64,000 bases of DNA from Aquimarina atlantica. GTDB lineage: Bacteria; Bacteroidota; Bacteroidia; Flavobacteriales; Flavobacteriaceae. Position 1 is the stretch's first letter; each line of letters starts with the position of its first letter. The notes beneath the pieces are model-generated. The model was given only the letters and a program-made list of their open reading frames with translations, ran no database searches and was not told the origin of the DNA. The stretch is taken from NCBI RefSeq assembly GCF_000626715.1, contig NZ_AQRA01000003.1, positions 62,001 through 126,000 of the forward strand. The letters run 5' to 3'. This document shows, piece by piece, positions 1 through 8,517 of this stretch. Both the position numbers and the translations under genes were made by a program.

Positions 1-1785
1 TCTTGGCTCAAAAGGTCTTTCATTAAGGTAAATTTTTAGTGCTAGGCCTGTAAATAAGAAAAAAATGAGCAAAGCCCAGAATTTTTTCTTGTCTCTTTGT
101 AACATAAATACAAAACCAATTAATCCTAGTAGTAATGGTAAGAAATAGTAGGTGTTGCGAGCCTTGTTTTTAAGAGCGTCACTAGGTAAATTATCTTGAG
201 ACCCTAAGCGAATTTCATCAATAAACTTAATACCACTAAGCCAATTTCCTTCTAGATCAGTAAGTTTACCTTGGTTATCGTCTTGTCGTCCAACAAAATT
301 CCACATAAAATAACGCCAGTACATATAGCCCATTTGGTAATCAAATAAATATACCACGTTATCCCAAAAGGAAGGTTTTTCTACATTGATATAATTACCA
401 AACGATTGTAGAAATTTATTATAATCATCATTGTCTAATTTTCCTGTAGCATATTCCCTTCTAAATTGAGTAACGGCATTAAGCAATTCTTCTTCACCTT
501 GATACTCGGGTTTGATTGTAAATTTAATAGGTCCTGTATACTCCATATAATTAGCAATATGCTCTGTGCTCCACATTCTTGGTAAAATAGCTTTATGTGC
601 ATCATCAAGATTCTGTTTTGCATTTTTCCAATCGTTAACTATAATATATTTTCCGGTTTTTAGATCTTTTTCATATTTCGGTTTGCCATCTTCGTATGGA
701 TTGTTCTCATCAAGGCCGGCATAGATTTCTGTAAATTGAGGTCCGTAAAAAAGATGAGTTTCTGGATATTGTTCTAAGTTATAATATGCCAGAAGCTCCC
801 TTGCATTATTAGGATTATTTTCATTAATCACAGTTCCTGCATTTGCTCGTATAGGAAGCATAACCCAACTAGAAAACCCTATTAGGATAAACATAACACA
901 TAATAACAATGTGTTTAATTGTGTGTAATTTTTTTTACGAGTGTATTTTATACCAAAATAGAAAGCTGCAGCAATTATTAATCCAGCAATAATGGTTCCT
1001 GAGTTAAAAGGCATACCTATAGAATTAACAAAAAAGACTTCAGCTGCACCAAAGAATTTAAGTGTAGAAGGTAATAGGAGTTTAAAAATAAACAACAATA
1101 TAGCTACAACAACGATATTGGCAACAATGAAATTTTTAATAGTAATTTCTTTGTAATTTTTGAAATAATATAATAGCCCAATTGCAGGGATAGAAAGTAA
1201 TCCCATAAAGTGAACACCGAAAGATAATCCTACAATAAAAGAAATTAATAGCAACCATCTGTTACCTCTAGGGGTATGCATGTCACGTTCCCATAATAAT
1301 CCAAGATAGAAAAGAACAGATAAAATGCAGGTGGCCATTGCGTATACTTCGGCTTCTACGGCATTAAACCAAAAGCTATCTGTAAAGGAAAAGGCTAAAG
1401 CCCCTACCATGCCACTACCTAAAATAGCCATTGCTTTACCTTGTGTTAATTCTTCATCTTTTACAATTACTTTTTTTACAAGAATGGTGATCGACCAAAA
1501 CATGAAAAGAATCGTAAATGCGCTAGCAAATGCAGAAGTCATGTTTACCATTAATGCAATTTGTGTGGGATCTGATGCAAAAGCGGAAGCAAAAGCTCCA
1601 ATCATTTGGAAAAGAGGTGCTCCTGGTGGATGGCCAACTTGTAATTTCGAAGAGGTGGCAATGTACTCTCCTGCATCCCAAAAACTAGCAGTGGGTTCTA
1701 CCGTCATTGCGTAAACGCATAAAGCGATGGTAAAAACAATCCATCCTAATATTTTATTCCACTTGGTAAAGTTGAATGTGCTCAT
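1..1785 (-). CDS. DUF2723 family polytopic membrane protein (partial)
   Basis: The reverse strand is open from an ATG at 1785 to the left edge, 595 codons with no stop, so the C-terminus lies outside the window. The N-terminus reads MSTFNFTKWNKILGWIVF and is followed by the family hallmark segment with FWDAGEYIA and HPPGAPLFQ (about residues 34-60). Roughly ten hydrophobic segments fill residues 10-345, followed by a soluble part rich in Asp, Asn and Tyr. This is the layout of DUF2723 proteins, which are common in Bacteroidetes and resemble GT-C glycosyltransferases (PMT/GT39 fold). The acidic pair DAGE fits the metal/phosphate-binding loop of GT-C enzymes, but the substrate is unknown. No neighbour explains its role: the next gene upstream is a tRNA on the other strand. 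Confidence 0.85.
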   Translation of the reverse strand, partial: MSTFNFTKWNKILGWIVFTIALCVYAMTVEPTASFWDAGEYIATSSKLQVGHPPGAPLFQMIGAFASAFASDPTQIALMVNMTSAFASAFTILFMFWSITILVKKVIVKDEELTQGKAMAILGSGMVGALAFSFTDSFWFNAVEAEVYAMATCILSVLFYLGLLWERDMHTPRGNRWLLLISFIVGLSFGVHFMGLLSIPAIGLLYYFKNYKEITIKNFIVANIVVVAILLFIFKLLLPSTLKFFGAAEVFFVNSIGMPFNSGTIIAGLIIAAAFYFGIKYTRKKNYTQLNTLLLCVMFILIGFSSWVMLPIRANAGTVINENNPNNARELLAYYNLEQYPETHLFYGPQFTEIYAGLDENNPYEDGKPKYEKDLKTGKYIIVNDWKNAKQNLDDAHKAILPRMWSTEHIANYMEYTGPIKFTIKPEYQGEEELLNAVTQFRREYATGKLDNDDYNKFLQSFGNYINVEKPSFWDNVVYLFDYQMGYMYWRYFMWNFVGRQDDNQGKLTDLEGNWLSGIKFIDEIRLGSQDNLPSDALKNKARNTYYFLPLLLGLIGFVFMLQRDKKKFWALLIFFLFTGLALKIYLNERPFEPR

Positions 1786-1943
1786 AAGATTTATTCAGTT
1801 ATATAACGTGTGGCGAATTTAATAATAAAAATACTTTAACCTTAGTTTTTTTAGGAAACGCTTAACAGAAGTTTATATTTTAGACTTATAACCAAGGTTT
1901 TGTAAATAGATTATTGATTTAGTAGAATAAATTTTAAAAAATG

Positions 1944-1974
1944 TTTGCAGAGCCAAAAGAAAATTTTAAATTTG
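1944..1974 (+). promoter_or_regulatory. Bacteroidetes-type promoter of tRNA-Gln
   Basis: TTTG at 1944-1947 and TAAATTTG at 1967-1974 are separated by 19 bases, an exact match to the TTTG-N19-TAnnTTTG consensus known for the primary sigma factor of Bacteroidetes. Transcription should start near 1981, about ten bases before the mature tRNA. Confidence 0.8.
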
Positions 1975-1991
1975 CACCCGCAAACACGTAT

Positions 1992-2064
1992 TGGCCTATG
2001 GTGTAACTGGCAACACGTCTGGTTTTGGTCCAGAAGAGTCTAGGTTCGAGCCCTAGTAGGCCAA
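1992..2064 (+). tRNA. tRNA-Gln (anticodon TTG)
   Basis: A full cloverleaf can be folded. The acceptor arm TGGCCTA (1992-1998) pairs with TAGGCCA (2057-2063). The D stem is GTGT/ACAC. The anticodon stem TCTGG/CCAGA closes the loop TTTTGGT, with anticodon TTG at 2025-2027. The T arm is CTAGG-TTCGAGC-CCTAG (2040-2056). The discriminator is A2064; CCA is not encoded (the genome reads ACA). Anticodon TTG reads CAA and, by wobble, CAG, so this is glutamine tRNA. Confidence 0.95.
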
Positions 2065-2066
2065 CA

Positions 2067-2098
2067 AAAAAAGGAGCAAATTTATTTGCTCCTTTTTT
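2067..2098 (+). terminator. Rho-independent terminator after tRNA-Gln
   Basis: AAAAAAGGAGCAAAT and its exact reverse complement ATTTGCTCCTTTTTT flank a two-base loop directly behind the tRNA. Because the arms carry A and T runs at both ends, it may also end transcripts of the convergent universal stress gene. Confidence 0.85.
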
Positions 2099-2118
2099 GT
2101 TTTAGCAGTATGAAGATG

Positions 2119-2952
2119 TTAAATTTTAAAAGTGAGCACTGGTCTTTTTGCATGATTTACAACGTCTTCTCCTAAACTTCCATTAATAAAGTGTGATATT
2201 CCTTTTCTGCCGTGAGTGCTAATACCGATCATACCTGCATTGATAGAGTCAGCAAAATTAAGAATTCCTTTTTCTACGGTATTATCGTTGTAGATGTTTA
2301 GACTATAGCCCTCTATGGCTAGATTAGAGATCATATTATTCATTTTTTCTTCAGTTTCATAAGTAGTTTTAAATCCATTAGCTGTATTTATCCATACTAA
2401 ATGAAGTTTTGCTTGAATTGATTTAGAAAAATCGTGTGCTGCTAAAAGACATGGCTTATCTTCATCATCAAAATTTGTAGCATATACAAAGTCATTAATT
2501 TCAAAAATATCACAATCTTCTTTGATAACTAATACTGGTTTTTTTGATGTTCGAACCACTTTTTCAGCATTAGAGCCTATAAATAATTCTTCAAAACCAG
2601 TAGAGCCATGAGATCCCATAATAATAATGTCTACATTATTTTTGGTGCTCGAATCAATAATTCCATGCAGTACATCTTCAAAATTTACAGTCTCAATGAC
2701 GTCAATGTCTTTTAAATAGTCCTGATTTAGTACTTCTTCAAATTTTTTGTGGGTTTGTTTCATAAAAAAAACAGCCTCTGGTGCAGGTCCTGGTGCCCCA
2801 GAAGACATTAAATCTGTAAGATGCATCGGGAGTTCTAAAATATGTAACAGATAGATTTTGGCATTATTTTTTTTTGCTATTTGAGCGGCTACTTTTAGTG
2901 CACTTTCGGCTTGTTTAGAAAAATCTGTCGGAACTAGTATACTTTTAATCAT
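2119..2952 (-). CDS. Universal stress protein, tandem UspA domains
   Basis: 277 residues holding two UspA-like alpha/beta domains (about 1-145 and 155-277), a common Bacteroidetes arrangement. Domain 1 starts MIKSILVPTDFS and carries the ATP-binding signature GSHGSTGFEELFIGSNAEKV (G-2x-G-9x-G-S). Domain 2 has a related loop, GISTHGRKG...NGSLGEDVV. Such proteins bind ATP and are cytoplasmic; they support survival of starvation, redox or hypoxic stress, but the specific role of this copy cannot be read from the sequence. It is monocistronic, converging on tRNA-Gln and divergent from the rimP operon. The start ATG at 2952 gives the expected first beta strand. Confidence 0.9.
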   Translation of the reverse strand: MIKSILVPTDFSKQAESALKVAAQIAKKNNAKIYLLHILELPMHLTDLMSSGAPGPAPEAVFFMKQTHKKFEEVLNQDYLKDIDVIETVNFEDVLHGIIDSSTKNNVDIIIMGSHGSTGFEELFIGSNAEKVVRTSKKPVLVIKEDCDIFEINDFVYATNFDDEDKPCLLAAHDFSKSIQAKLHLVWINTANGFKTTYETEEKMNNMISNLAIEGYSLNIYNDNTVEKGILNFADSINAGMIGISTHGRKGISHFINGSLGEDVVNHAKRPVLTFKI

Positions 2953-3086
2953 AATACTGCTTTTTTGAAATATGTTATTCGTTTATCATTTTGAATTTAG
3001 AACATATTGATGGTTATATGGATTAAGTAAGAAGCTGTTTGTATAGGGTATCTTAAATTTACGAATAAATTCATTCTTAGCGATAT

Positions 3087-3116
3087 TTTGTATATAAGAT
3101 ATTATTACTATCTTTG
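3087..3116 (+). promoter_or_regulatory. Promoter of the rimP-nusA-infB operon
   Basis: TTTG at 3087-3090 and TATCTTTG at 3109-3116 lie 18 bases apart, close to the Bacteroidetes consensus. The -7 box is followed by CACC, as at other strong promoters in this window. Transcription should start near 3123, just ahead of the leader hairpin. Confidence 0.7.
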
Positions 3117-3142
3117 CACCGTTGAAATTAAAAAACCAGGAT

Positions 3143-3168
3143 GAGGGGACGAGAAGTCCCCTCTTTTT
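3143..3168 (+). promoter_or_regulatory. Terminator-like leader hairpin (possible attenuator) before rimP
   Basis: GAGGGGAC (3143-3150) and its exact complement GTCCCCTC (3156-3163) enclose the loop GAGAA and are followed at once by five T residues. It has the form of an intrinsic terminator but sits between the promoter and the first gene of its own operon, so premature termination (attenuation) is the obvious reading. An in-frame ATG at 3141 lies at the foot of the hairpin and is unlikely to be a start. Function is inferred. Confidence 0.6.
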
Positions 3169-3176
3169 ATCTATTT

Positions 3177-3641
3177 ATGTCATTAAAAGACAAAGTTCAG
3201 AATTTATTAGAGGGGGCACTTCAAGAAAATCCGTCCTTATTTCTAATTGAAAGTAAAATCCATCCCGACAATAGTATTGAAATTATTATTGATGGAGATA
3301 ATGGTGTGAAAGTAGAAGATTGTATCGCTGTGAGCAGGGCAATTGAGCACAATTTGGATAGAGAAGAAGAAGATTTTTCTCTTCAGGTGATGTCTTCTGG
3401 TGTTTCTGAAGGGTTGAAACATGTTCGGCAATATAAAAAGAATGTGGGTAGAAAACTTAAGGTGAAAACAACCGAAGAAACAATCGAAGGAGAACTGATC
3501 TCGGCAACCGAAGATACAGTTGTCTTAACGTGGAAAACACGAGAGCCTAAGCCAGTAGGTAAAGGTAAAGTAACCGTTACTAAAGAAGCTACTATAGCTT
3601 ATGAAAATATTGTAGAAGCAAAAGTTATGATAACATTTTAA
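3177..3641 (+). CDS. rimP: Ribosome maturation factor RimP
   Basis: 154 residues from the ATG at 3177 (MSLKDKVQNLLEGAL). RimP binds the 30S subunit and helps its assembly, near S12 and the central pseudoknot. The N-terminal half has the alpha/beta domain with the segment VKVEDCIAVSRAIEHNLD and the conserved tail VMSSGVSEGLK. The C-terminal half is the SH3-like barrel (KVKTTEETIEGELISATED). The frame is open 12 codons further upstream to 3141, but that stretch is a GC-rich hairpin encoding a non-conserved run, so I place the start at 3177. It is first in rimP-nusA-infB, 15 bases before nusA, the same gene order as in many bacteria. Confidence 0.93.
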   Translation: MSLKDKVQNLLEGALQENPSLFLIESKIHPDNSIEIIIDGDNGVKVEDCIAVSRAIEHNLDREEEDFSLQVMSSGVSEGLKHVRQYKKNVGRKLKVKTTEETIEGELISATEDTVVLTWKTREPKPVGKGKVTVTKEATIAYENIVEAKVMITF

Positions 3642-3656
3642 TTATAATATATTGAT

Positions 3657-4889
3657 ATGGAAAATATCGCATTAATAGAATCATTTTCAGAATTCAAGGA
3701 TGATAAATTTATAGATCGTGTTACGTTAATGTCGATCTTAGAAGATGTATTTAGGAATGCTCTAAAGAAGAAGTTTGGTAGTGATGACAATTTCGATATC
3801 ATTATAAATCCTGATAAAGGAGATTTAGAAATTTGGAGAAATCGTATTGTAGTAGGAGATGGAGAAGTTGAAGATGGTAATCAAGAAATATCACTAACTG
3901 AAGCACAAAAAATAGAGCCTGATTTTGAAGTAGGAGAAGATGTATCAGAAGAAGTTAAGCTTATAGATTTAGGAAGACGTTCTATATTAGCATTACGCCA
4001 GAATTTGATTTCTAAAATTCATGAGCATGACAATACTAATATTTATAAACAGTTTAAAGAATTAGAAGGAGAGATTTATACTGCAGAGGTTCATCATATT
4101 CGCCATAGGGCGATTATAATGTTAGATGATGAGGGTAATGAAATTATATTGCCTAAGGATAGACAGATACCTTCTGATTTTTTCAGAAAAGGAGAAAATG
4201 TACGAGGAGTAATCGAATCTGTAGAGCTTAAAGGTAATAAGCCATCTATTATAATGTCTAGAACATCGCCTCTGTTTTTAGAGAAATTGTTCGAATCAGA
4301 AATACCAGAAGTGTTTGATGGATTAATTACAGTTAAAAAAGTAGTTAGAATTCCTGGAGAAAAAGCAAAAGTTGCTGTAGATTCGTATGATGATAGAATT
4401 GATCCTGTAGGAGCGTGTGTTGGTATGAAAGGTTCTCGTATACATGGTATCGTAAGAGAATTAGGTAATGAAAATATTGATGTTATTAATTATACAAATA
4501 ATTTACAATTATTTATTACAAGAGCATTAAGTCCTGCAAAAGTAACTTCTATAAAGATTAATGAAGAGACTAGTCGAGCAGAGGTAATGCTAAGACCAGA
4601 AGAAGTTTCTAAAGCTATTGGTCGAGGAGGTCATAATATTAGATTGGCAGGGCAACTAACAGGTTATGAGATAGATGTGTTTAGAGAAGGGGTGGAAGAA
4701 GATGTCGAGTTAACAGAGTTTTCTGATGAAATCGACTCATGGATTATTGAAGAATTTTCTAAAATTGGTTTGGATACAGCAAAGAGTATTTTAGAACAAG
4801 ATATTAGTGATTTAGTAAAGCGAACTGACCTTGAGGAAGAGACAGTAAGCGAAGTGATTAGAATATTAAAATCTGAATTTGAAGATTAA
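3657..4889 (+). CDS. nusA: Transcription termination/antitermination factor NusA
   Basis: 410 residues. NusA rides on RNA polymerase, modulating pausing, intrinsic termination and rRNA antitermination. The N-terminal polymerase-binding domain covers about residues 1-130, the S1 domain about 135-205 (IYTAEVHHIRHRAIIMLDD), KH1 about 235-300 with GACVGMKGSRI, and KH2 about 305-375 with KAIGRGGHNIRLAGQLTG. Both KH GXXG loops are intact (GMKG and GRGG). The tail (about 375-410) is acidic and short, with a single helix-hairpin-like segment; the AR repeats of E. coli NusA (495 aa) are absent, as is usual in Bacteroidetes. It follows rimP by 15 bases and precedes infB by 43. Confidence 0.95.
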   Translation: MENIALIESFSEFKDDKFIDRVTLMSILEDVFRNALKKKFGSDDNFDIIINPDKGDLEIWRNRIVVGDGEVEDGNQEISLTEAQKIEPDFEVGEDVSEEVKLIDLGRRSILALRQNLISKIHEHDNTNIYKQFKELEGEIYTAEVHHIRHRAIIMLDDEGNEIILPKDRQIPSDFFRKGENVRGVIESVELKGNKPSIIMSRTSPLFLEKLFESEIPEVFDGLITVKKVVRIPGEKAKVAVDSYDDRIDPVGACVGMKGSRIHGIVRELGNENIDVINYTNNLQLFITRALSPAKVTSIKINEETSRAEVMLRPEEVSKAIGRGGHNIRLAGQLTGYEIDVFREGVEEDVELTEFSDEIDSWIIEEFSKIGLDTAKSILEQDISDLVKRTDLEEETVSEVIRILKSEFED

Positions 4890-4932
4890 TAATCACAATT
4901 AATTATATTTGAGCATTAAATAAAAGGCATTT

Positions 4933-7743
4933 ATGGCTGAAGCAGGAACAATGAGACTAAATAAAGTATTACGCGAATTCAATATCTCGCTAGATCGGGC
5001 TGTTGACTTTTTGAACTCAAAAGGTCATGAGATAGATGCGCGTCCTACTACAAAAATTTCTTCGGAGATTTATCAGCTCTTGTTTGATGAATTTCAAACT
5101 GATAAGAGTAAAAAAGTAGCTTCAAAAGAAGTCGGGGAAGAAAAGAAGAAAGAGAAAGAAGCATTGCGAGTGCAGATCGAAAATGAACAGGAAGAAAAGC
5201 GTAAACGTGCAGAAGCTCGAGAAGTCGTAAAAGCTAAAGCTCAATTAAGTGGACCTAAACAAGTAGGTAAAATTGAACTGGAAGGAGAAAAACAAGAAGA
5301 TAATACTGCAAAACCCGAGGAAAAAGCAGTTGAAGCTTCTAAGGTAGAAAAGGTAAAAGAAAAGGAAGAGGTAAAAAGTAAAGCTCCAGAAATAGTTTCA
5401 AATCGACCTCAGAAAAAAGGAATTAAAATAACGCGACAAGCACCAAAAGAAATAAAAGAGGAGAAGCCTATAGAGCCTGTTGTAAGCAAAGACAAGCCTG
5501 AAGCTCAAAAGCCAGAAGTGGAGTCTGAGGTTTCTGTAGAGCCAGAAAAGGTTAAAACTCAATATAAGAAATTAGATGGCCCTAATTTTACCGGTCAGAA
5601 AATTGATTTAACTCAATTTAAAAAACCAGCCAAAAAGAAAGAAGATAAGTCTGATAAGAAATCTTCGAATGCAGGAGATGCAGCAAAAAAACGCCGACGA
5701 AGAATTAGTAAAGAAGGAGGTGGCGCTCAAGGATCTGGCGGAGGTAGACCTGGAGGTCAGTCTGGTGGTGGTAACCGAGGTGGAAATAGAGGAAGAGGAC
5801 CAGCAAAAGGGAAACGACCTGCCATTGTAAAAGAAGAGCCAAGCGAAGAAGAAGTGCAAAAACAAGTACGAGAGACTCTTGAAAAATTACAAGGAAAATC
5901 TAATAAGTCAAAAGCGGCTAAGTATCGTAGGGATAAGCGAGATCAGCACCGTCAGAAAGCAGAAGACGATGTAGCACAACAGGAACAGGAAAGCAAAGTG
6001 CTTAAAGTAACAGAATTTGTTACAGCTTCTGAAGTTGCTACGATGATGAATGTGCCCACCACCGATATTATTTCGGCTTGTATGTCATTAGGAATAATGG
6101 TGACAATGAATCAGCGTTTAGATGCAGAGACTCTTTCTATTGTTGCAGATGAATTTGGTTATGAAGTTAATTTTGTAACTGCAGATATCGAGGAGTCTAT
6201 AGAAGAAATTGTAGATGCTCCCGAGGATTTAGAAGAAAGAGCGCCAATTGTAACTGTGATGGGACATGTTGATCATGGTAAAACATCTCTGCTTGATTAT
6301 ATTCGAGAAGAAAATGTAATAGCAGGTGAGAGTGGTGGGATTACCCAGCATATCGGGGCCTATGGAGTGCAGTTAGAAAACGGGCAAAAAATAGCATTTT
6401 TAGATACACCTGGTCACGAAGCATTTACCGCAATGCGAGCACGTGGTGCGCAGGTAACAGATTTGGCGATTATTGTAATTGCGGCAGATGATGATGTGAT
6501 GCCACAAACCAAGGAAGCGATTAGTCATGCTCAGGCAGCAGGGGTTCCTATTGTGTTTGCTATTAATAAGGTAGATAGGCCAGAAGCAAATCCTGAAAAG
6601 ATAAAAGAAAAACTGGCTTCGATGAATTTATTAGTAGAAGATTGGGGAGGAAAAATCCAATCCCATGATATTTCTGCTAAAACTGGATTAGGAGTTAAAG
6701 AATTACTTGAAAAAGTACTTCTTGAGGCCGAGATACTAGAACTTAAAGCAAATCCAAATCGATTAGCGTCGGGTACAGTTGTTGAAGCATTTTTAGATAA
6801 AGGACGAGGTTATGTGTCTACTATTTTGGTACAAACGGGTACACTTAAAATAGGAGATTATGTTCTTGCAGGTAAAAATAGTGGAAAGATTAAGGCGATG
6901 CAGGATGAGCGAGGAAATAGTGTAAAGGAAGCAGGGCCTTCTACTCCAGTTTCAATCCTTGGATTAGATGGGGCTCCGCAAGCGGGAGATAAGTTTAGTG
7001 TGTTAGAAGATGAGCGAGAGGCTAAAGATATTGCTTCAAAACGAGCGCAATTACATAGAGAGCAATCTGTACGTACACAACGACATATTACTCTAGATGA
7101 GATCGGACGTCGAATTGCATTAGGAGACTTTAAAGAGCTTAATATTATTCTTAAAGGAGATGTTGATGGTTCTGTAGAAGCATTAACAGATTCGTTCCAG
7201 AAATTATCTACAGAAGAAATTCATGTAAATATCATTCATAAAGCAGTAGGAGCAATTACAGAAAGTGATGTGTTGCTCGCCTCTGCATCTGATGCTATTA
7301 TTATCGGATTTAATGTTAGGCCAGCTGGTAATGCCAGACAGGTTGCAGATAAAGAAGAAATTGATATCAGAACATATTCGATTATTTATGATGCCATTAA
7401 TGATCTTAAAGATGCAATGGAAGGAATGCTTTCTCCGGTAATGAAAGAAGAGGTTACAGGAACTGCAGAGATTAGAGAGACATTTAAGATTTCTAAAGTT
7501 GGTACAATTGCAGGATGTATGGTTCTTACAGGTAAACTTTTCCGAAATTCTGGTGTGCGCTTGATTCGAGAAGGTGTTGTAGTGTATACTGGTGAGTTTG
7601 CTTCTTTAAAAAGATTTAAAGATGATGTAAAAGAAGTAGCAAAAGGATATGACTGTGGTCTGCAAATTAAGAACTATAATGATATTAAAGAAGGTGATAT
7701 AGTAGAGGCTTATCAGGAAGTAGCTGTAAAGAAGAAACTATAA
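4933..7743 (+). CDS. infB: Translation initiation factor IF-2
   Basis: 936 residues. This GTPase brings fMet-tRNA to the 30S subunit and promotes 70S joining. The N-terminus (1-55) is the IF2-N helix domain ([21 protein letters not shown]). Residues about 60-340 form a long charged Lys/Glu linker with a Gly/Arg-rich patch near 262-292. A second IF2-N domain lies at about 355-415. The G domain starts at about 435 with G1 GHVDHGKT (from G444), then DTPGH and NKVD. Domains II, III and IV follow, ending in the fMet-tRNA-binding C2 barrel. It is the last gene of the operon and ends at a strong terminator. The length is ordinary for flavobacterial IF-2. Confidence 0.97.
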   Translation: MAEAGTMRLNKVLREFNISLDRAVDFLNSKGHEIDARPTTKISSEIYQLLFDEFQTDKSKKVASKEVGEEKKKEKEALRVQIENEQEEKRKRAEAREVVKAKAQLSGPKQVGKIELEGEKQEDNTAKPEEKAVEASKVEKVKEKEEVKSKAPEIVSNRPQKKGIKITRQAPKEIKEEKPIEPVVSKDKPEAQKPEVESEVSVEPEKVKTQYKKLDGPNFTGQKIDLTQFKKPAKKKEDKSDKKSSNAGDAAKKRRRRISKEGGGAQGSGGGRPGGQSGGGNRGGNRGRGPAKGKRPAIVKEEPSEEEVQKQVRETLEKLQGKSNKSKAAKYRRDKRDQHRQKAEDDVAQQEQESKVLKVTEFVTASEVATMMNVPTTDIISACMSLGIMVTMNQRLDAETLSIVADEFGYEVNFVTADIEESIEEIVDAPEDLEERAPIVTVMGHVDHGKTSLLDYIREENVIAGESGGITQHIGAYGVQLENGQKIAFLDTPGHEAFTAMRARGAQVTDLAIIVIAADDDVMPQTKEAISHAQAAGVPIVFAINKVDRPEANPEKIKEKLASMNLLVEDWGGKIQSHDISAKTGLGVKELLEKVLLEAEILELKANPNRLASGTVVEAFLDKGRGYVSTILVQTGTLKIGDYVLAGKNSGKIKAMQDERGNSVKEAGPSTPVSILGLDGAPQAGDKFSVLEDEREAKDIASKRAQLHREQSVRTQRHITLDEIGRRIALGDFKELNIILKGDVDGSVEALTDSFQKLSTEEIHVNIIHKAVGAITESDVLLASASDAIIIGFNVRPAGNARQVADKEEIDIRTYSIIYDAINDLKDAMEGMLSPVMKEEVTGTAEIRETFKISKVGTIAGCMVLTGKLFRNSGVRLIREGVVVYTGEFASLKRFKDDVKEVAKGYDCGLQIKNYNDIKEGDIVEAYQEVAVKKKL

Positions 7744-7777
7744 TATCTAAAATAATATAGTAAATAATATAGTAAAT

Positions 7778-7809
7778 AATAAACCCGATGTGAAAACATC
7801 GGGTTTATT
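7778..7809. terminator. Bidirectional terminator between infB and the SPOR gene
   Basis: AATAAACCCGATGT and its exact reverse complement ACATCGGGTTTATT enclose the tetraloop GAAA. The convergent gene ends 22 bases downstream, so the hairpin probably serves both strands. Confidence 0.85.
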
Positions 7810-7830
7810 ATTTATAAATAAGAAAGATTT

Positions 7831-8295
7831 TTATTTTTTTTCTGGCCTAAATATAAATGCATTAGGAAATTTGGTATGCACTTCTTTTAATGCTCTGTCA
7901 GCTTCAAGTCTTGTGCGATAGTTTCCCATCCATACTTTATAATTAGGTGTTTCCCATTGGATCGATGAACTCCATTTAGGGAAAGCTTCTTTTGAAGCTC
8001 TGATTATTTCATTTGCCTTGTTTAAACTACCATAATATAACTGAATCTTATAACGATCACTAAATTCTCCATCTTTTTCCATCTTAGATTTTATGTCAAG
8101 AAGCATTTTTATTCTCGGATCTTGATTGATAGTTACAGATGCTTCTGGTTGTGGTAATATGTTTACGGGTACAAAATCGGGCTGATTTGGAGTATCAGGA
8201 GTAATATTTGTGCCATCTTGAGCGGTTAAAGTGCTGGTAGTTATAAGGTAAAAACCAAACAGAAAAATATGGTTTGTGGTGTTTAACATTCTCAT
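7831..8295 (-). CDS. Secreted SPOR-domain protein
   Basis: 154 residues. The first 26 form a signal peptide (hydrophobic core IFLFGFYLITTSTL, cleavage after TAQ). A linker rich in Pro and Asp follows, then a SPOR-like domain (about residues 78-150) with YKIQLYYGS, ANEIIRASKEAFPKW and VWMGNYRTRLEADRAL. SPOR domains bind denuded peptidoglycan glycan strands, often at division sites, so a periplasmic cell-wall role is likely, though no partner is visible. A -7 box for the minus strand (CAAAGGTA at 8313-8320 read on the plus strand) lies just upstream of the ATG. It is divergent from the act operon. Confidence 0.8.
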   Translation of the reverse strand: MRMLNTTNHIFLFGFYLITTSTLTAQDGTNITPDTPNQPDFVPVNILPQPEASVTINQDPRIKMLLDIKSKMEKDGEFSDRYKIQLYYGSLNKANEIIRASKEAFPKWSSSIQWETPNYKVWMGNYRTRLEADRALKEVHTKFPNAFIFRPEKK

Positions 8296-8395
8296 TACAA
8301 ATTGATTTGATGCAAAGGTAAAGTTTAATAACTCAAAATCCGTAAAAATTATTATTTAGAATTGTTATAAATTAATGGTTAACGGTTCTCTAACA

Positions 8396-8425
8396 TTTCT
8401 AAAATCGACTAATTATAGTACTTTT
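8396..8425 (+). promoter_or_regulatory. Candidate promoter of the act-cox operon
   Basis: TACTTTTG at 8418-8425 matches TAnnTTTG exactly; TTTC at 8396-8399, 18 bases upstream, is a one-base miss to the -33 TTTG. This predicts an untranslated leader of about 85 bases before actA. Confidence 0.55.
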
Positions 8426-8517
8426 GTCGTCGAATTAAAAGTGCCGGTTTTATATCTTTTTTAAGATATTAATGAAAAAACCATACCAAAATTAAGACGA
8501 TAATTCTACTTGATAAT

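Noticed and set aside
1325..1714. A 129-codon open frame on the plus strand inside the DUF2723 gene
   Set aside because: It lies wholly antisense to a long conserved membrane protein, has an Ala/Ile-rich shadow composition and no promoter.
3141..3176. Twelve-codon N-terminal extension of rimP
   Set aside because: It is the leader hairpin read as codons; RimP proteins start at the next ATG (3177).
7753..7779. Tandem copies of a 13-base A+T-rich unit (AATATAGTAAAT) after infB
   Set aside because: Only two short copies in very A+T-rich DNA; most likely slippage without function.
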